Shown here: in pieces, positions 41,735-53,632 of the stretch
Position numbering within the stretch: the first letter of the stretch is position 1
Layout: every line of letters starts with the position of its first letter
NCBI GenBank assembly: GCA_019775845.1
Contig: JADQAV010000015.1
Coordinates: 434,001-498,000, forward strand
Direction of reading: 5' to 3'
DNA from: Myrmaecium sp. VS I D KN 1
Lineage: Eukaryota > Ascomycota > Dothideomycetes > Valsariales > Valsariaceae
DNA length: 64,000 nt
The notes under the pieces: model-generated
Database searches by the model: none
What the model was told of the DNA's origin: nothing
What the model saw: the letters and a program-made list of their open reading frames with translations, nothing else
Made by a program: the position numbers and the translations under genes

Positions 41735-42412
41735 ATGGAGCAAACCTCCAGGCGCCCGAGTTCTTCATCGAGGAAGACAAACCATACCGTTCCTTCTAGT
41801 GATGCCATTCCAGGCCCCAACCTAGGTACTCCTTCCAGCGGCTCTTCACCCTCTTGGACCGCTCGAATGCTTCGCTCCGTCGGACTCACAGACACCCCTA
41901 CGTCTTATGGTGAGCTCGCCCAAGCCAGGATATCCGCCCGTCAGAACTGGCCGCCAACACATGCCATCCCGGATCCGCCGACCCGTCGCGAGAAGCTGAT
42001 GTCGGCCGTGAGTCACGTCAGTGCTACCGTTGGCCAAGCAGGGGTTTCTGCTGCCGTCATCATGGGAACCGTGGTGGCTGGGATGGTATACCAAGCCTTC
42101 GGACCTCGTCTGGAGGAGTACCAGCGCAGAGCTGGGAGGCTGAGGGTGCAGCGGATGCTCGAAAGGGGATATACATGGATCAAAGAGGAGATCGGAGAGG
42201 GATGGGTTAAAGTTGGAGAAGGTGAAGAAGACAGTGATGAGGATGACGATGAAACTACCTGTGATGCGGAAGAGATGATTGAAGAAGCCACGGTAGGTGA
42301 AGAAACGAAACCTGAGGAGGATAGGCTACAGGATGTTGACCTGGCCCTCACGACCGAGGAAGTGAGGGGCCATGCCTGGGAAATAGTCCGCGATGAAGAG
42401 GTGACTGAGTAG
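41735..42412 (+). CDS. Hypothetical protein, probable single-pass membrane protein
   Basis: 225 residues, single exon, ATG context CCCAATGGAG. Family not recognised. The N-terminal third is Ser/Pro-rich and disordered. A Pro-rich stretch (NWPPTHAIPDPPTRREK) leads to one apparent membrane segment (ATVGQAGVSAAVIMGTVVAG, near residues 97-116) rich in small residues. An amphipathic basic helix (YQRRAGRLRVQRMLERGYTW) follows. The C-terminal part is very acidic (EGEEDSDEDDDETTC). Topology and location cannot be stated; the small-residue helix could suit mitochondria or ER. It lies between PEX1 and the FAD oxidoreductase on the same strand. Confidence 0.55.
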   Translation: MEQTSRRPSSSSRKTNHTVPSSDAIPGPNLGTPSSGSSPSWTARMLRSVGLTDTPTSYGELAQARISARQNWPPTHAIPDPPTRREKLMSAVSHVSATVGQAGVSAAVIMGTVVAGMVYQAFGPRLEEYQRRAGRLRVQRMLERGYTWIKEEIGEGWVKVGEGEEDSDEDDDETTCDAEEMIEEATVGEETKPEEDRLQDVDLALTTEEVRGHAWEIVRDEEVTE

Positions 42413-43250
42413 AAAAGAGCGTCTCCGCCTCAGAATGTAGCGGCGACTTACATAGGTTAGCTATCCCCAAGTCCCTGGAGGGGAACAAAGCAATAGCATA
42501 CACTGTCGACGAACGAAGCATCCACATAATGGCCTTGCTCCTTTAATGATTGAACGGTATCTTATAGTGAAAACTTGTTCTTGCAACATAGGCTACAGGC
42601 CAATAAAGGCCGTGAAGCAGTAAGCAGTAAGCAGTAGCAGGATATAACAGTATCAGAAATAGCACTTTGATTAAGTCCACCTTGAATCACATGGAGGTGA
42701 AGAACCAGGTATAGCCTGGAGGGCCACTTACCTTCTCATTATGATTTCAAGCAGTAGCCCATACATCAGATGACCTACAATAGCTGATAAGTCGCCTCCA
42801 AAAGCATGTGTAGAGGGCGTGAGGTAGGTGTAGGAGAATACTCTGAGACCGCAACTTCATCGCCGGCGATGTTAGTGATATTGCGGCTTACCTCTAGTCT
42901 TCATATATTTACAGGTCACCAAATTGAAGCTAGCCCTACCAGTACGTTTCCCATAGCAACACTACTGGAGATGCTGCAGCGGACGCTGAGGTCACTGATA
43001 GGGTAAAAACCAGCTGAGTAGAGTTAGTGGAGCTATTGAGGTGTGTCACAGATTCGAGGTGACATTCTTGCTCCAGATGTTACATTCTATGGCTAGTTAA
43101 CAGAACTGTGCGGGTCTGTGCTGTTGTCGGGAACTTCACATAGACTGTGACCTTTAATAAAGCAGGTGCTGGGTCTTTATAAGATCCCTTTGCTAACCGT
43201 TTTGTACTTTCTCACCTTCCCTCTAACACAGACTCGAGAAACTGCCCAAG
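42413..43250. other. Intergenic region upstream of the FAD oxidoreductase
   Basis: 838 bp with a short AAGCAGT tandem repeat near 42615-42637. It holds the promoter of the FAD oxidoreductase gene. No gene is seen. Confidence 0.5.
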
Positions 43251-45071
43251 ATGTCTGCAAGTGTCTTGTTCTCCCTGTACCGCTACGGCGTGGTCCTTTC
43301 GTCCATCTTTTCGACGTTCGCCACTCCTGTTCCTAGCTATGCATCCACAGGAGGTCTCTCTGGACATACGGATACGTGCGCGCGTGCTGTAAGCCATTCT
43401 GATCCTTCTCCACCTTCGGGACAAATCCACTGACCTCTCATTACTGTAGTGCGCATCGATCGCTCAAGCCATGCCAGATCAAGTCTACTACTCGACCACC
43501 AATCCAGTCTTCAAGCTGTTCGATGGAAAACAGAATGAGTACCAGCCTGCCTGTCGTTTCACTCCGAAAACCTCACAGGACGTCGCCGAAGCAATTGGAA
43601 TCCTCGGGAAAGCACAATGCTCCTTTGCTGTCAAGAGTGGCGGACGTTCTCGAATCCCCAACTCATCCAACTCTGATGGAGGTGTGACGATCGATCTTCT
43701 GTCTATCAACGAAGTCACCATCGATGAGGATGCCGGCACTGCTACGATCGGCTCTGGTGGGATCTGGGGAGATGTCTTCGAACAGCTCGAAGCCAAGGAT
43801 CTGATGGTCAATGGTGGCAGGGTCGCGACTATTGGGGTTGGTGGGTTCCTCATGGGCGGTAAGTACTTCTCATGCTGAAGATCCGGTCGTACGAATTCTG
43901 ACTGTTCCAGGGGGGCTCGGCTTCTATTCTCCGAAGCGTGGCTTCGCCTCTGATGATGTCGTACAATATGAGGTATGATCTTGCTTCCTTTGGCATCGAT
44001 TCGATATTTAACTAACACAATCGGTTAGCTCGTCCTTCCCAATAGCACGATCGCCAATATTACACAGGATAATCATCCTGAGCTGTTCTCGTCTCTTCGG
44101 GGAGGCGGTAACAACTTCGGAGTCGTCACTCACTTTACGATGAACACCTTCAAACAGGGGCCCCATCTTGAAGGAGCCAAGACGTTTACCGACGACAAGA
44201 TGGATGCGGTATTCACTGCTTTCGATAAGTTGTGGGACAATGAGGATCTAGATGTCGCAGCATACCTTTATTGCCTATACGATCAGGCACATGATATGAA
44301 CTTGTGCGGGCTGACTCAACATCACTCCTCCGACAATCTCCACCCTCCGAGCCTGGCTGAAATCGACAAGATTGAAGCCTTGAGCAGCACTATGAGGATT
44401 GGCAGTGATTCGAATGCGATCCGTGAACAAGCATTGGGAGTCAGTGCGGGCTTGAGGTAAGCAGCTCTCAACACAGAAGCCAATGAACGATCACATGCTA
44501 ATACTGAACGAAGGAACGTGTACTCCACATTGACTTTCGAACCGTCTCCCGAGCTGAACAAGGAGATACTCGTCATACACCACGAGGAGATCGAGAGTGT
44601 CAAGACTGTAACCGGCGTACTACCTGTCGTCGTTATTCAGCCTCTGTACAAACGTATCGTCGAGCGCTCTCGGGAGAATGGGGGCGCGGCTTACAATTTC
44701 ACCACCACGGAAGGGCCATTGACCAGTAAGTCTTTATCACAGAAAATATCTCAGTGGTAATTAACATGTCCACCATAGTTTTCAGTACGGCGATTACCTG
44801 GAGCGATCCGGCCGATGATGCAGTCATGTTCGACTTCAACAACCGCATCATGACGCGCGTCAAGGCTGCTGCGGAGAGTAAGGGATTACTCAATCCTTAT
44901 GTGTATCAGAACTACGCATATGCCGACCAGGATGTGTTTGCCGGTTACGGAACGGAAGCTTTGAAGAAGATGCGGAAAGTGCAGCATGAGATTGACCCCA
45001 AGGGTATGTTTACCAAGACCGGACTCTGCTCAGGGTACTTCAAGGTGAACGACGGACCGGACAGGTATTGA
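43251..45071 (+). CDS. Secreted FAD-dependent oxidoreductase (BBE-like, FAD_binding_4)
   Basis: Oxidoreductase of the PCMH/FAD_binding_4 plus berberine-bridge-enzyme-like family, often found in fungal secondary metabolism or as sugar/alcohol oxidases; substrate unknown. Six exons: 43251-43388, 43450-43858, 43911-43972, 44029-44456, 44514-44725 and 44779-45071, giving 513 residues. It has a signal-peptide-like start (SLYRYGVVLSSIFSTFATPV). The FAD domain shows CRFTPKTSQDVAEAIGIL, FAVKSGGRS, GSGGIWGDVFEQLEAK, GGRVATIGVGGFLMGGGLGF and GGGNNFGVVT. The BBE tail shows YVYQNYAYADQDVFAGYG and HEIDPKGMF. In most relatives the SGG is followed by His, which binds FAD covalently; here it is Arg (about residue 112). 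The second-site Cys seen in bicovalent enzymes is also not evident. FAD is therefore probably non-covalent, or the enzyme is altered. Confidence 0.85.
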
Positions 45072-45746
45072 AGGAGATGTGCATGGTCAACACAGGCGAG
45101 ACATCAGACGAGACGTCTGCTAAACGATGTTGTAGATCAGATGAATTGTCACTTGTTCACGGAAAGGTGTAGGTTTGGCTAGTCTTCGAATGGCCTCCTG
45201 AGCACAGTAATTGTAATTAGACCAGTATTCACTGCATGAATGAGAACCAAGAATGGCCCCGAACTAGGATTCTCTCCGGGAAGCTTCGCGTGAAGTACTC
45301 GGACAGTTTGCAGAAAGCTTCATTGATGTCGAGAACGTGAGCAATTGTCAATATCGAGACGGCTTGACAGTGTCCCGATGATCCTTGGGTTTGCAGAAAT
45401 CCATGGGCTATTGCATCACAGGCGCAACATTTGGCTCGCGAGGGATGTCGTTGAAGTTCTAGATGAAGCGTCATGCATGCAAGGCGGGAGGTTGGAGGTT
45501 GGCCTGATTATACTTCCATTTCCAGTAAGGCGCGGAATTCTCGCGTCGCGCCGCTTTCGTGTTTCATTCTGCCCCGTCAAAGTTGGCCGACCAACCACCA
45601 CCACCACTAAACACTGCAGGTCCCCTCCACGCTCATCAACACCCATCCCGGTTATCCACATTTTTCCGCGACGCATTGTCTCCGCAACTTGCTCCTGCCT
45701 TTCGGCCTGCCGTCGCCGCATCACCTTCAGAGCTTTCTCAGGCGCA
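45072..45746. other. Intergenic region upstream of MCM7
   Basis: 675 bp containing the 3' end of the FAD oxidoreductase gene and the MCM7 promoter. The last 200 bp are pyrimidine-rich, as expected for a leader. No gene is seen. Confidence 0.5.
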
Positions 45747-48391
45747 ATGGCGCTCTTTACCGTTCGCGCATTCGTTGATTATGAGCAGCAGCAAGGTCAG
45801 CCAGTTCGGCGCAGTAATATGCAAAGCCCCTTCTAACCACTCTGCGCTTATAGCAAGTTTTGAGGAATTCCTGAAAGGCTTCAAGTCCTCTTCCACGGAA
45901 GCCGCAGAGGGTCTCGAAGGCCTGAACCTGGACGAGGATGAGTACGATATGCTCGAGGACGAGGAGGTAACGGGGAACAATAACAACACCCGCGCGCCGA
46001 AACAAAAATACATGACCATACTCCAAGACGTGGCGGACCGGAAACGACATGAGATAACGATAGATCTGGACGATCTGGAGCAGGTGGGTTCTCCTGGCTG
46101 TTGTGTTTACAAAGCGGAGTGATCTAATGAGGATCGTTCGCGATACAGTACGAAAAGAGTCTTCAGGACGAGGATGCAAATCTTAAGCTGGTGGAGAGCA
46201 TTGAGAACAATGCGGCGCATTATATCGAGATCTTCTCGCGCGCAGTGGATAATGTCATGCCGGAGCCGTCGAGCGAATTGACGTGGGTAGACCTCGATCT
46301 TCTACAGCTGGAAGGAGACGAGCCGTACTAACCTTACGACAGGTTCAAGGACGATGTGCTGGATATCATCATGACGCAGCGCAAGAAACGGGACGACAGA
46401 ATCAGAGAACAGGCACAGGAGTCTGGTACCGCGCCGCCTGAGGCTTACTTCCCTCCTGAGTTGACTAGGAGATATACCCTCAACTTCAAGCCCCGCACAC
46501 CGGCTGGATCGAGTAGCGAAAAGAGCTCCAAGGCGCTGGCCGTCCGCCAGGTGCGCGGCGAACACCTTGGACATCTCATCACTATCCGCGGCATCGCTAC
46601 GAGAGTTTCTGATGTGAAGCCTTCCGTGCAGGTCAACGCATATTCTTGCGATCGCTGCGGATGTGAAATTTTCCAACCGGTTACTTCGAAGCAGTTCACC
46701 CCGCTGGTCGAGTGTCCCTCTGCGGAGTGTGTGCAGAACAACAGCAAGGGTCAGCTTTTCCTTTCCACGAGAGCGTCCAAGTTCTTGCCGTTTCAGGAAG
46801 TCAAGATCCAAGAGATGGCCGATCAGGTTCCGGTTGGGCATATCCCTCGACAGCTCACTGTTCATTGTCATGGCGCCTTGGTCCGGCAGATCAACCCTGG
46901 CGACGTCGTGGATATTGCGGGCATTTTCCTCCCAACGCCTTACACTGGATTTAAGGCCATCAAGGCTGGTCTTCTTACCGACACGTATCTTGAAGCGCAG
47001 TATGTTCACCAGCACAAGAAGGCCTATGAGAGCATGGTACTAGCTCAACCCACTCTGCGGAGAATGAACGAGCTCGAACGCAGCGGACAGTTGTACGAAT
47101 ACCTATCCCGCTCCATCGCTCCTGAGATCTTCGGTCATCTGGATGTCAAGAAGGCTCTACTCCTGCAACTGATCGGCGGCGTGACGAAGGAGATGGGAGA
47201 CGGAATGCGCATTCGTGGTGATATCAACATCTGTCTGATGGGTGACCCCGGTGTTGCCAAGTCCCAGCTTTTGAAGTACATCACCAAAGTGGCTCCCCGT
47301 GGTGTATACACCACCGGCCGTGGTAGCAGTGGCGTTGGTCTCACCGCTGCCGTTATGCGCGATCCCGTCACGGATGAGATGGTTTTGGAGGGCGGTGCCC
47401 TTGTCCTCGCTGACAATGGCATGTGCTGCATTGACGAGTTCGACAAGATGGATGATAGCGATCGGACAGCCATTCACGAAGTCATGGAGCAGCAGACCAT
47501 CTCAATTTCCAAAGCCGGCATCACCACCACTCTCAACGCACGCACATCGATTCTCGCCGCCGCTAACCCCCTCTATGGCCGCTACAACCCCCGCATCTCC
47601 CCAGTCGAGAACATCAACCTTCCGGCCGCGCTACTCTCGCGTTTTGACGTCCTCTTCCTTATCCTCGACACGCCGTCCCGTGACGCCGACGAAGAGCTCG
47701 CCCGACACGTCACGTATGTCCACATCCACAACTCCCATCCGGAACCACAGGGCGGCGTCATCTTTTCACCGCAAGAAGTGCGTCAATGGGTTGCGCGCGC
47801 GCGATCCTTCCGTCCGACCGTCCCGAAGGAAGTTTCGGATTACATGGTGGGCGCGTACGTGCGCATGCGCCAGCAGCAAAAGCGCGAGGAGGGTTCCAAG
47901 AAGCAATTCACCCACACCACGCCTCGTACGCTGCTGGGCGCCGTCCGTCTCTCCCAAGCGCTCGCTCGCCTGCGGTTCGCCGACGAGGTCATCACCGAGG
48001 ACGTGGACGAGGCGTTGCGGCTGATCGAGGTCTCGAAGGCGAGCTTGTACACCGACGATCGTGGCCGGGGCGATCAGACGCCCAGCAGCAAGATCTACCA
48101 CCTCATCCGCTCCATGCACGCCAGCGGTGCGGCCGCGGTGGGCGACGGCAGCCGAGGCGAGCTCGATCTCCGGCGGGTGCGCGAGCGGGTGCTGGCTAAG
48201 GGCTTCACGGACGACCAGTTTGAGGAGGCGATCGACGAGTATGCCATGCTTGATGTAAGCCATTTTCCCTCGTTTTCGTTTTCATCTGTCCGGATTGGGA
48301 TGCTAACATTTTTCTCCAGATTTGGCAAACTGCGGGTGACGGCACCAGATTGGTGTTCATTGAGGCGGATGATGATGAGATGGATGAGTGA
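45747..48391 (+). CDS. MCM7: DNA replication licensing factor MCM7
   Basis: Subunit of the MCM2-7 replicative helicase. Five exons: 45747-45795, 45854-46083, 46149-46282, 46343-48254 and 48320-48391, giving 798 residues. The start [16 protein letters not shown] and its join to [12 protein letters not shown] match the N-terminal pattern of ascomycete MCM7. Intron 1 uses the donor GTCAGC and branch TCTAAC. The zinc finger is at about 240-270 (CDRCGCEIF ... CPSAEC). The AAA+ core has Walker [12 protein letters not shown] near 438, Walker [12 protein letters not shown], sensor 1 [14 protein letters not shown] and arginine finger LLSRFDVLF. The last exon encodes only [19 protein letters not shown] and a short acidic end, separated by a 65-bp intron. 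A continuous frame runs past that intron into 3' sequence but encodes nothing like MCM7. Confidence 0.95.
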
Positions 48392-49611
48392 GCTCAGAGA
48401 CCGCATGTTGAAGAGGTGTAAAGTGCATTCTTGCCGGGTTTTGTTATCCAAGGACTGCAAGATACGGGCGCGGCGTTTTACGGGGTTTTTTTTTTTCTCA
48501 CTTCTTGTTCTTGTTCCTCCGCGTTTTCGAGGACGAGTGAGTGGCTATACCACATGTTTCTCGTGTTTCTCACGGTGTTTGCATAGCTGTCTTCTGCCGT
48601 TGTGGTTTCGAGATTGGAGACAGGGTATGATGGGAGGGAAGGCATGTCTGGTTCGAGAGTCGGATTTTATACTAGATAGTGATGAAATAGATATATCCCA
48701 AGTCGATTATCTGGAGGAATTCACTATGCTATTACTTTTCTCTTCGTCTCTGCTACCGAACGACGTCGGACAGATTAGACCACGTGCCAGCCTTCCACGC
48801 TCGCTCGCTTAGGGTGGTAGGACACGCGAACTTCTTTCCATGACGTCCGGATGGGACCTCAGCACCATCAACTCAACATCCCATACGAAGTAGAGCAGTT
48901 CACTTCTCTCCCTTATCTTCGCATTCCTGGCACGCCGGTATAGGTTTCGAAAGACTGTTATCAGCAAGTTTCATGTGTATATGGAGCTCCGCGATCCCTC
49001 CACCCTCGTGCGGCTCCGGTAACGACGGTACAGGCCAGTGAGTGAGGGAGGGGAGGGTTGGTTGATCGGCTGGCAAGCACGACATCGCGCCCCAGAAAGA
49101 CGAATTCGCACGCAGCGAAGCTCTCACCTCCACCGATGTCCATCATCCCCACGCCCACGCCCGCGGCCCCATCGTTAATCCCCGCTCGATGCGATCAACT
49201 GGGCCTCCTTTCCCCCTATCCTTATCGACGAAGCATGTGCCAGCCAAGGCCAGTTATGCAATCGTGTGGCCGGGGAACGACGAGTTCCCCGACACTGCCA
49301 TGGTGCTAAGAGTGGAGTGTGGTGAGTGATGGGCGGGATTGCCTCATCGAACCCGTTCTTTCTTTGGCTTGCCCGTCTGTCCACGGAGGAATTTAGTGCG
49401 GGAGATCGTATGGGGAGCGGGCGGGAGGTGTTTCTATTTAACATGGTAGGTCGTCCCCTTCTCCAATGTGCTCTTCTGTTCCGATCTTTTCCTTTTTTTT
49501 TTTTTGCTACTGTTGGTGTACTCTGCCTTGTGATCTTCTCCCGTCTCCTCTGTTTCTTCTCCTCCATCCGGGTTGACAAGGTGTTGTCCGCTGTTCACCT
49601 TTCACCACGCA
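48392..49611. other. Intergenic region MCM7 / MFS transporter
   Basis: 1.2 kb containing the MCM7 3' end, a T11-type run near 49495-49505 and a pyrimidine-rich leader before 49612. A CACGTG motif occurs at 48781-48786. Short frames are not convincing. Confidence 0.5.
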
Positions 49612-51206
49612 ATGGTGTCACTGGAGAGGGAGTTCTCGCGGGCGGATGAGAAGCGTACTGCGTCTAGCCAATCGTCTGATGTGGCCGTACGAGCCAGCGC
49701 CGATGCTGCTGCAAGTGAGAAGTCGCTGTTGCGCAAGCTCGATCTCAGGTTGCTCCCTCCGGTCATCATCTTATATCTGCTCTCCTTCCTGGACCGCAGC
49801 AATGGTACGCCCACGAAGTTTAAAGACTCCTGGTGGCAGAACTAACAGGACGCTTAGTCGGGAATGCCAAACTTGAAGGGCTCGACGACGACGTCCACAT
49901 CACCGGCAACGAATACCTGACCTCGCTGACCCTGTACTTCATCGGCTACGTCCTCTTCGAGATCCCCTGCAACATCGTGCTCAAGAAGACCACCCCAAAG
50001 CTCTGGCTGCCCAGCCTGACCATCGTGTGGGGCATCGTGGCCACGCTCATGGGCATCGCCCACTCCCGCGCCGGCTTCTTCCTCGCTCGCTTCTTCCTGG
50101 GCGTTGCCGAGTCCGGCCTCTTCCCGGGCGTGGTCTTCTACCTGTCCATGTGGTACAAGCGGCGCGAGCGGCAGTACCGCATCGCGCTGTTCTTCAGCGC
50201 CGCCTCGCTGGCCGGCGCCTTCGGCGGCATCTTCGCCTGGGGCATCGCGCACATGCGCGGCCTCGCGGGCTTGAGCGGATGGCAATGGATCTTCATCGTC
50301 GAGGGGCTGCTCACCGTCGTTGTGGCTGCGACCTGCTACCTCTTCATCTCCAACTACCCCGCCACTGCCGGATTTCTCTCCCCGACCGAGCGGACGATCA
50401 TCCAACGGCGGCTCGCGGCCGACAGCGACGCCACCCGCGTGGAGGCGTTCAGCTGGGCGGGCGTCCGCAGCGCGCTCACGGATCCCAAATGCTACCTGTA
50501 CGGCCTCGCCTTCCACACGCTCTCCCTCCCCCTCTACACCCTCTCCCTCTTCATGCCGACCATCATCAAGGACCTCGGCTACACGTCCGCAAAGAGCCAG
50601 CTGCTCACCGTGCCGCCCTACGCGGTAGCGACCTTGCTCACCGTCCTCGTCGCCTGGCTCTCCGAGCGTCTCAACCGACGCGCCATCTTCATCGGCCTCT
50701 CCTCCGCCGTCGGCTGCGTCGGGTACGTCATCCTGCTCGCCAACACGGCGCCCGCCAGCCGGCCGGGGGTCAGCTACGCGGGCACCTTCTTCGCCGCCGC
50801 CGGCATCTACCCGGCCACCGCCCTCGTCCTCAGCTGGCCCGCCATGAACGTGGCCGGCCAGACGAAGCGGGCGACCGCGAACGCGATGCAGATCTCCATC
50901 GGCAACCTCGGCGCCGTCCTCGGCACCCAGCTCTACCGGCCCGCCACGGCGCCGCGGTATGTGCTTGGCCATTCCTTTTCGCTAGCCTATCTCGTCGCCA
51001 ACATTGCAGTGGTGACGACGCTGTGGTGGGTGCTGGGGCGGGAGAACCGGCGGAAGGAGCAGTTGGAGGGGCGGAACGGCGGAGGAGAGAAGGCGGGTGC
51101 GGTGGTGGTGGGACAGCAGACGAGGCAGGGCGACGTTGAAGAGGTGCTGGATGATGGGTGGAAGGGGGATGACGATGAGGATGTGAAGTGGAGGTATAAT
51201 ATCTGA
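49612..51206 (+). CDS. MFS transporter, Dal5/allantoate-permease-like (anion:cation symporter family)
   Basis: Plasma-membrane major facilitator transporter of the anion:cation symporter group (yeast Dal5, Tna1, Vht1 relatives), which import vitamins, allantoate or small carboxylates; the substrate is unknown. Two exons, 49612-49804 and 49858-51206, give 513 residues. The 53-bp intron has donor GTACGC and branch ACTAAC and splits the TM1 signature LPPVIILYLLSFLDRSN/VGNAKLEGL. The family pattern continues: YLTSLTLYFIGYVLFEIPCN, FLARFFLGVAESGLFPGVVF, SMWYKRRERQYRIALFFSA, WIFIVEGLLTVVVA, and about 12 membrane segments overall. The C-terminal tail is charged and disordered. Exon 2 uses almost only C- or G-ending codons, so long antisense frames appear over it. 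It lies in tandem upstream of the serine dehydratase gene, with similar codon bias. Confidence 0.88.
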
Positions 51207-52024
51207 TTGTCCGTGGGATAGAAAATTTATGAATATGCTTTTTCTTTTCCAGCGTAACGATGTTGATAGTTCTTGCAAGATTCAGGTGAAATATCAAAAT
51301 CATTCACATATAAACGGATTGAAAGGAATTAGAAAGTCACAACTGGATCAATCTACGTCAATAACACACCGTTCCAACATCCCTTCCACTGACTCACCGT
51401 CTTGCATGAATAGTGACAGATCCATCCCGCACCATCCACCATTATGCTCGAATGACAGTTATTGAATCCTTTCCCCGCATCAACCGCCCCGCATATTATT
51501 CCCCTGTTCTCCAAAATCCGGAGCAGCAGCCCAAAAGGCCGACCAGGATCCATCCGGGAGACTGGCAGCGGGCATCGATCTACATACGTAACCGTATCGA
51601 TAGCGTCTTGGAGGGAGGTTGCATTTAGCTATGTAATGAGTACGACGTAGTTGTACTAGTGGAACGTTGTGTACAGTACTATGTATGTAACGCCTCGGAT
51701 AACGACGAGCCGTCGATAACCGATAGTAGGAAGATAAGAGGATTTGCAGCTCCTCCATCGAAGGAAGGGAAAAAGAGAGTTTTGGGATCGCGTACTGATT
51801 GATTGACTTATTTACATCTCTCCGTCCGTCCGTCCGCCCTGTTTCGCTTCCATCTGTCACTCGTCTTCTTCTCTTTCTCCGTCGTCTTCTTCACTTCAAC
51901 CCGCTTTCTTTCTCCGATCCTTCATCTCGTGCAAGACCACCACTACCAGCATCACCATCTTCACCATCTTCACCATCTATATATATACATAAACAAACCC
52001 CAGCCGTCGAAACGGACAATCACG
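51207..52024. other. Intergenic region MFS / serine dehydratase
   Basis: 818 bp. The last part is a pyrimidine-rich leader with CACCATCTT repeats and an AT run at about 51977-51988, some 40 bp before the ATG at 52025. No gene is seen. Confidence 0.5.
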
Positions 52025-53435
52025 ATGGGAAGCATTATCGACAAAACCACCACCGCTCCCCCAGCTCAGAAGCAACAGCAGCAGCAGCAGCCATGGGTGG
52101 AGACGCCGCTCAAGGAATCCGCCGCGCTCTCCCGCGCCGCAGGATGGTATGTGATGTCAAGATGTGCACCAGGAGCCGTGAAGCCAAGTACGTGTGCTAA
52201 ATCGTAGAAGCAGAGTCTTCATGAAGCTGGACAACCTCCAGCCGTCCGGGAGCTTTAAGGCCAGGTACGCATGCGCGCATTGCGGCGTGAAGAAGGAAAT
52301 CCCCCGTCGAGATTGACCGTCTCTGCTTTTTTATCCTACCCTTTTTGCTTTATCTCTCCTTCTTCTTCTCCTTCCCGTTCTATTACGTGTCCGCTCTTTT
52401 CACTAGTTTCCAATTCCCTTTCTAAATACAAACACACCCTTACTTCTCCCACCCAACAGAGGCATAGGCCACTTCATCCACCTGCGCGCCAACGACAACA
52501 ACGACAACGACACCCGTCCCCCCCACATCCTCACCTCCAGCGGCGGCAACGCCGGGCTCGCCGCCGCCTGCACCGCCCAAGCCCTCGGCCTCGCCTGCAC
52601 GGTGATCCTGCCGACCTCGGCGCCGCCGCTGATGGTGCACAAGCTGCTCCTCTCCGGCGCGACCACGGTCGAGCAGCACGGCCGGAGCTGGGTCGAGGCG
52701 GACGCGCACCTGCGTGAGGTCATCGTGCCCGCCGTCGAGGCCCGCGGCGACCGCGCCGTCTACACCCCACCCTTCGACCACCCGGACATCTGGACGGGTC
52801 ACGCGACGCTGGTCGACGAGCTCCGACGTCAGCTGCCCCCCGGCGACCGGCCTGACGTCATCATCTGCTCCGTCGGCGGCGGCGGCTTGCTGAACGGGAT
52901 CGTGCAGGGGCTCGAGGCGGCCGGGTGGGCGGACGGCCGGACCGCCGTGCTGGCCGTCGAGACCGTCGGCGCCGACAGCCTGCACCAGAGCGTGCGGCAG
53001 GGCCGTCTGGTCACCCTGCCCGCCATCACGAGCCAGGCCCTCAGCCTGGGCGCTCGCGCCGTCACCCCGCGCACCTTCGCCCACGCGACCGAGCGCCAGG
53101 CCTGGGTGCGGAGCGTGGCCCTGCCCGACGCCGAGGCCGCCCGGGCCTGCGTCCGGCTCGCGGACGAGGAGGGCCTCAACGTCGAGCTGGCCTGCGGCGT
53201 CAGCGTGGCCGCTCTGCTTCAGGGCCCCGGTCGGCTGGCTGAGATGCTCGGTCGGCCCGTCCGGCCCGACGACAAGGTCGTCCTCGTCGTCTGCGGCGGC
53301 AAGAACGTCACCGTCCAGATGCTTGAGCAGTGGCGGAAGGAGTTCGGCGGCGGCATCGAAGAGGAGGTCGAGCGGGAGATGGGCAAGCGGAAGGCGCAGG
53401 CGGAGGTCATCGGGAAGGGAGAGCCGATGGAGTAG
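52025..53435 (+). CDS. L-serine/L-threonine dehydratase (PLP-dependent)
   Basis: Catabolic serine/threonine dehydratase (yeast Cha1/mammalian SDS type), converting L-serine to pyruvate and ammonia using pyridoxal phosphate. Three exons, 52025-52146, 52211-52264 and 52460-53435, give 383 residues. The cofactor lysine is in PSGSFKAR (about K57), followed by the phosphate loop SSGGNAGLAAA and the Gly-rich CSVGGGGLLNGIV. Residues after the start include a Gln run (KQQQQQQP). Intron 1 ends with three consecutive AG sites (TAG, AAG, CAG). Only the middle AAG keeps the frame (AGC/RVFMKLDNL); the other two create an immediate stop. Intron 2 is long (195 bp) and pyrimidine-rich. Codons end almost only in C or G. 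The tandem MFS gene could import a substrate, but that is inference. Confidence 0.9.
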
Positions 53436-53632
53436 TGAGGCGTGGGGGTTCCATCACGTTTCTATCGGTCAAGACGTGCTTCATTTTTCCAAACCAACAA
53501 ACTTGATACACATCAAGATTCAGTTCGCCCCGAGAGATAATAATAATGAAGGATTCGAACGCCAAAATGTCGCCCTCCGGGTATCCTGTGCGCACTCAAA
53601 ACCAACGACGTGCTCAAACCCCCTCCTCACGC

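Noticed and set aside
49854-51139. Two frames of about 370 codons, one on each strand, over the MFS gene
   Set aside because: Shadows created by strong C/G third-position bias of the transporter; the MFS frame has clear membrane and family motifs.
53549-53564. GGATTCGAACGCC resembling a reverse-strand tRNA T-loop
   Set aside because: No matching acceptor or anticodon stems could be found around it.
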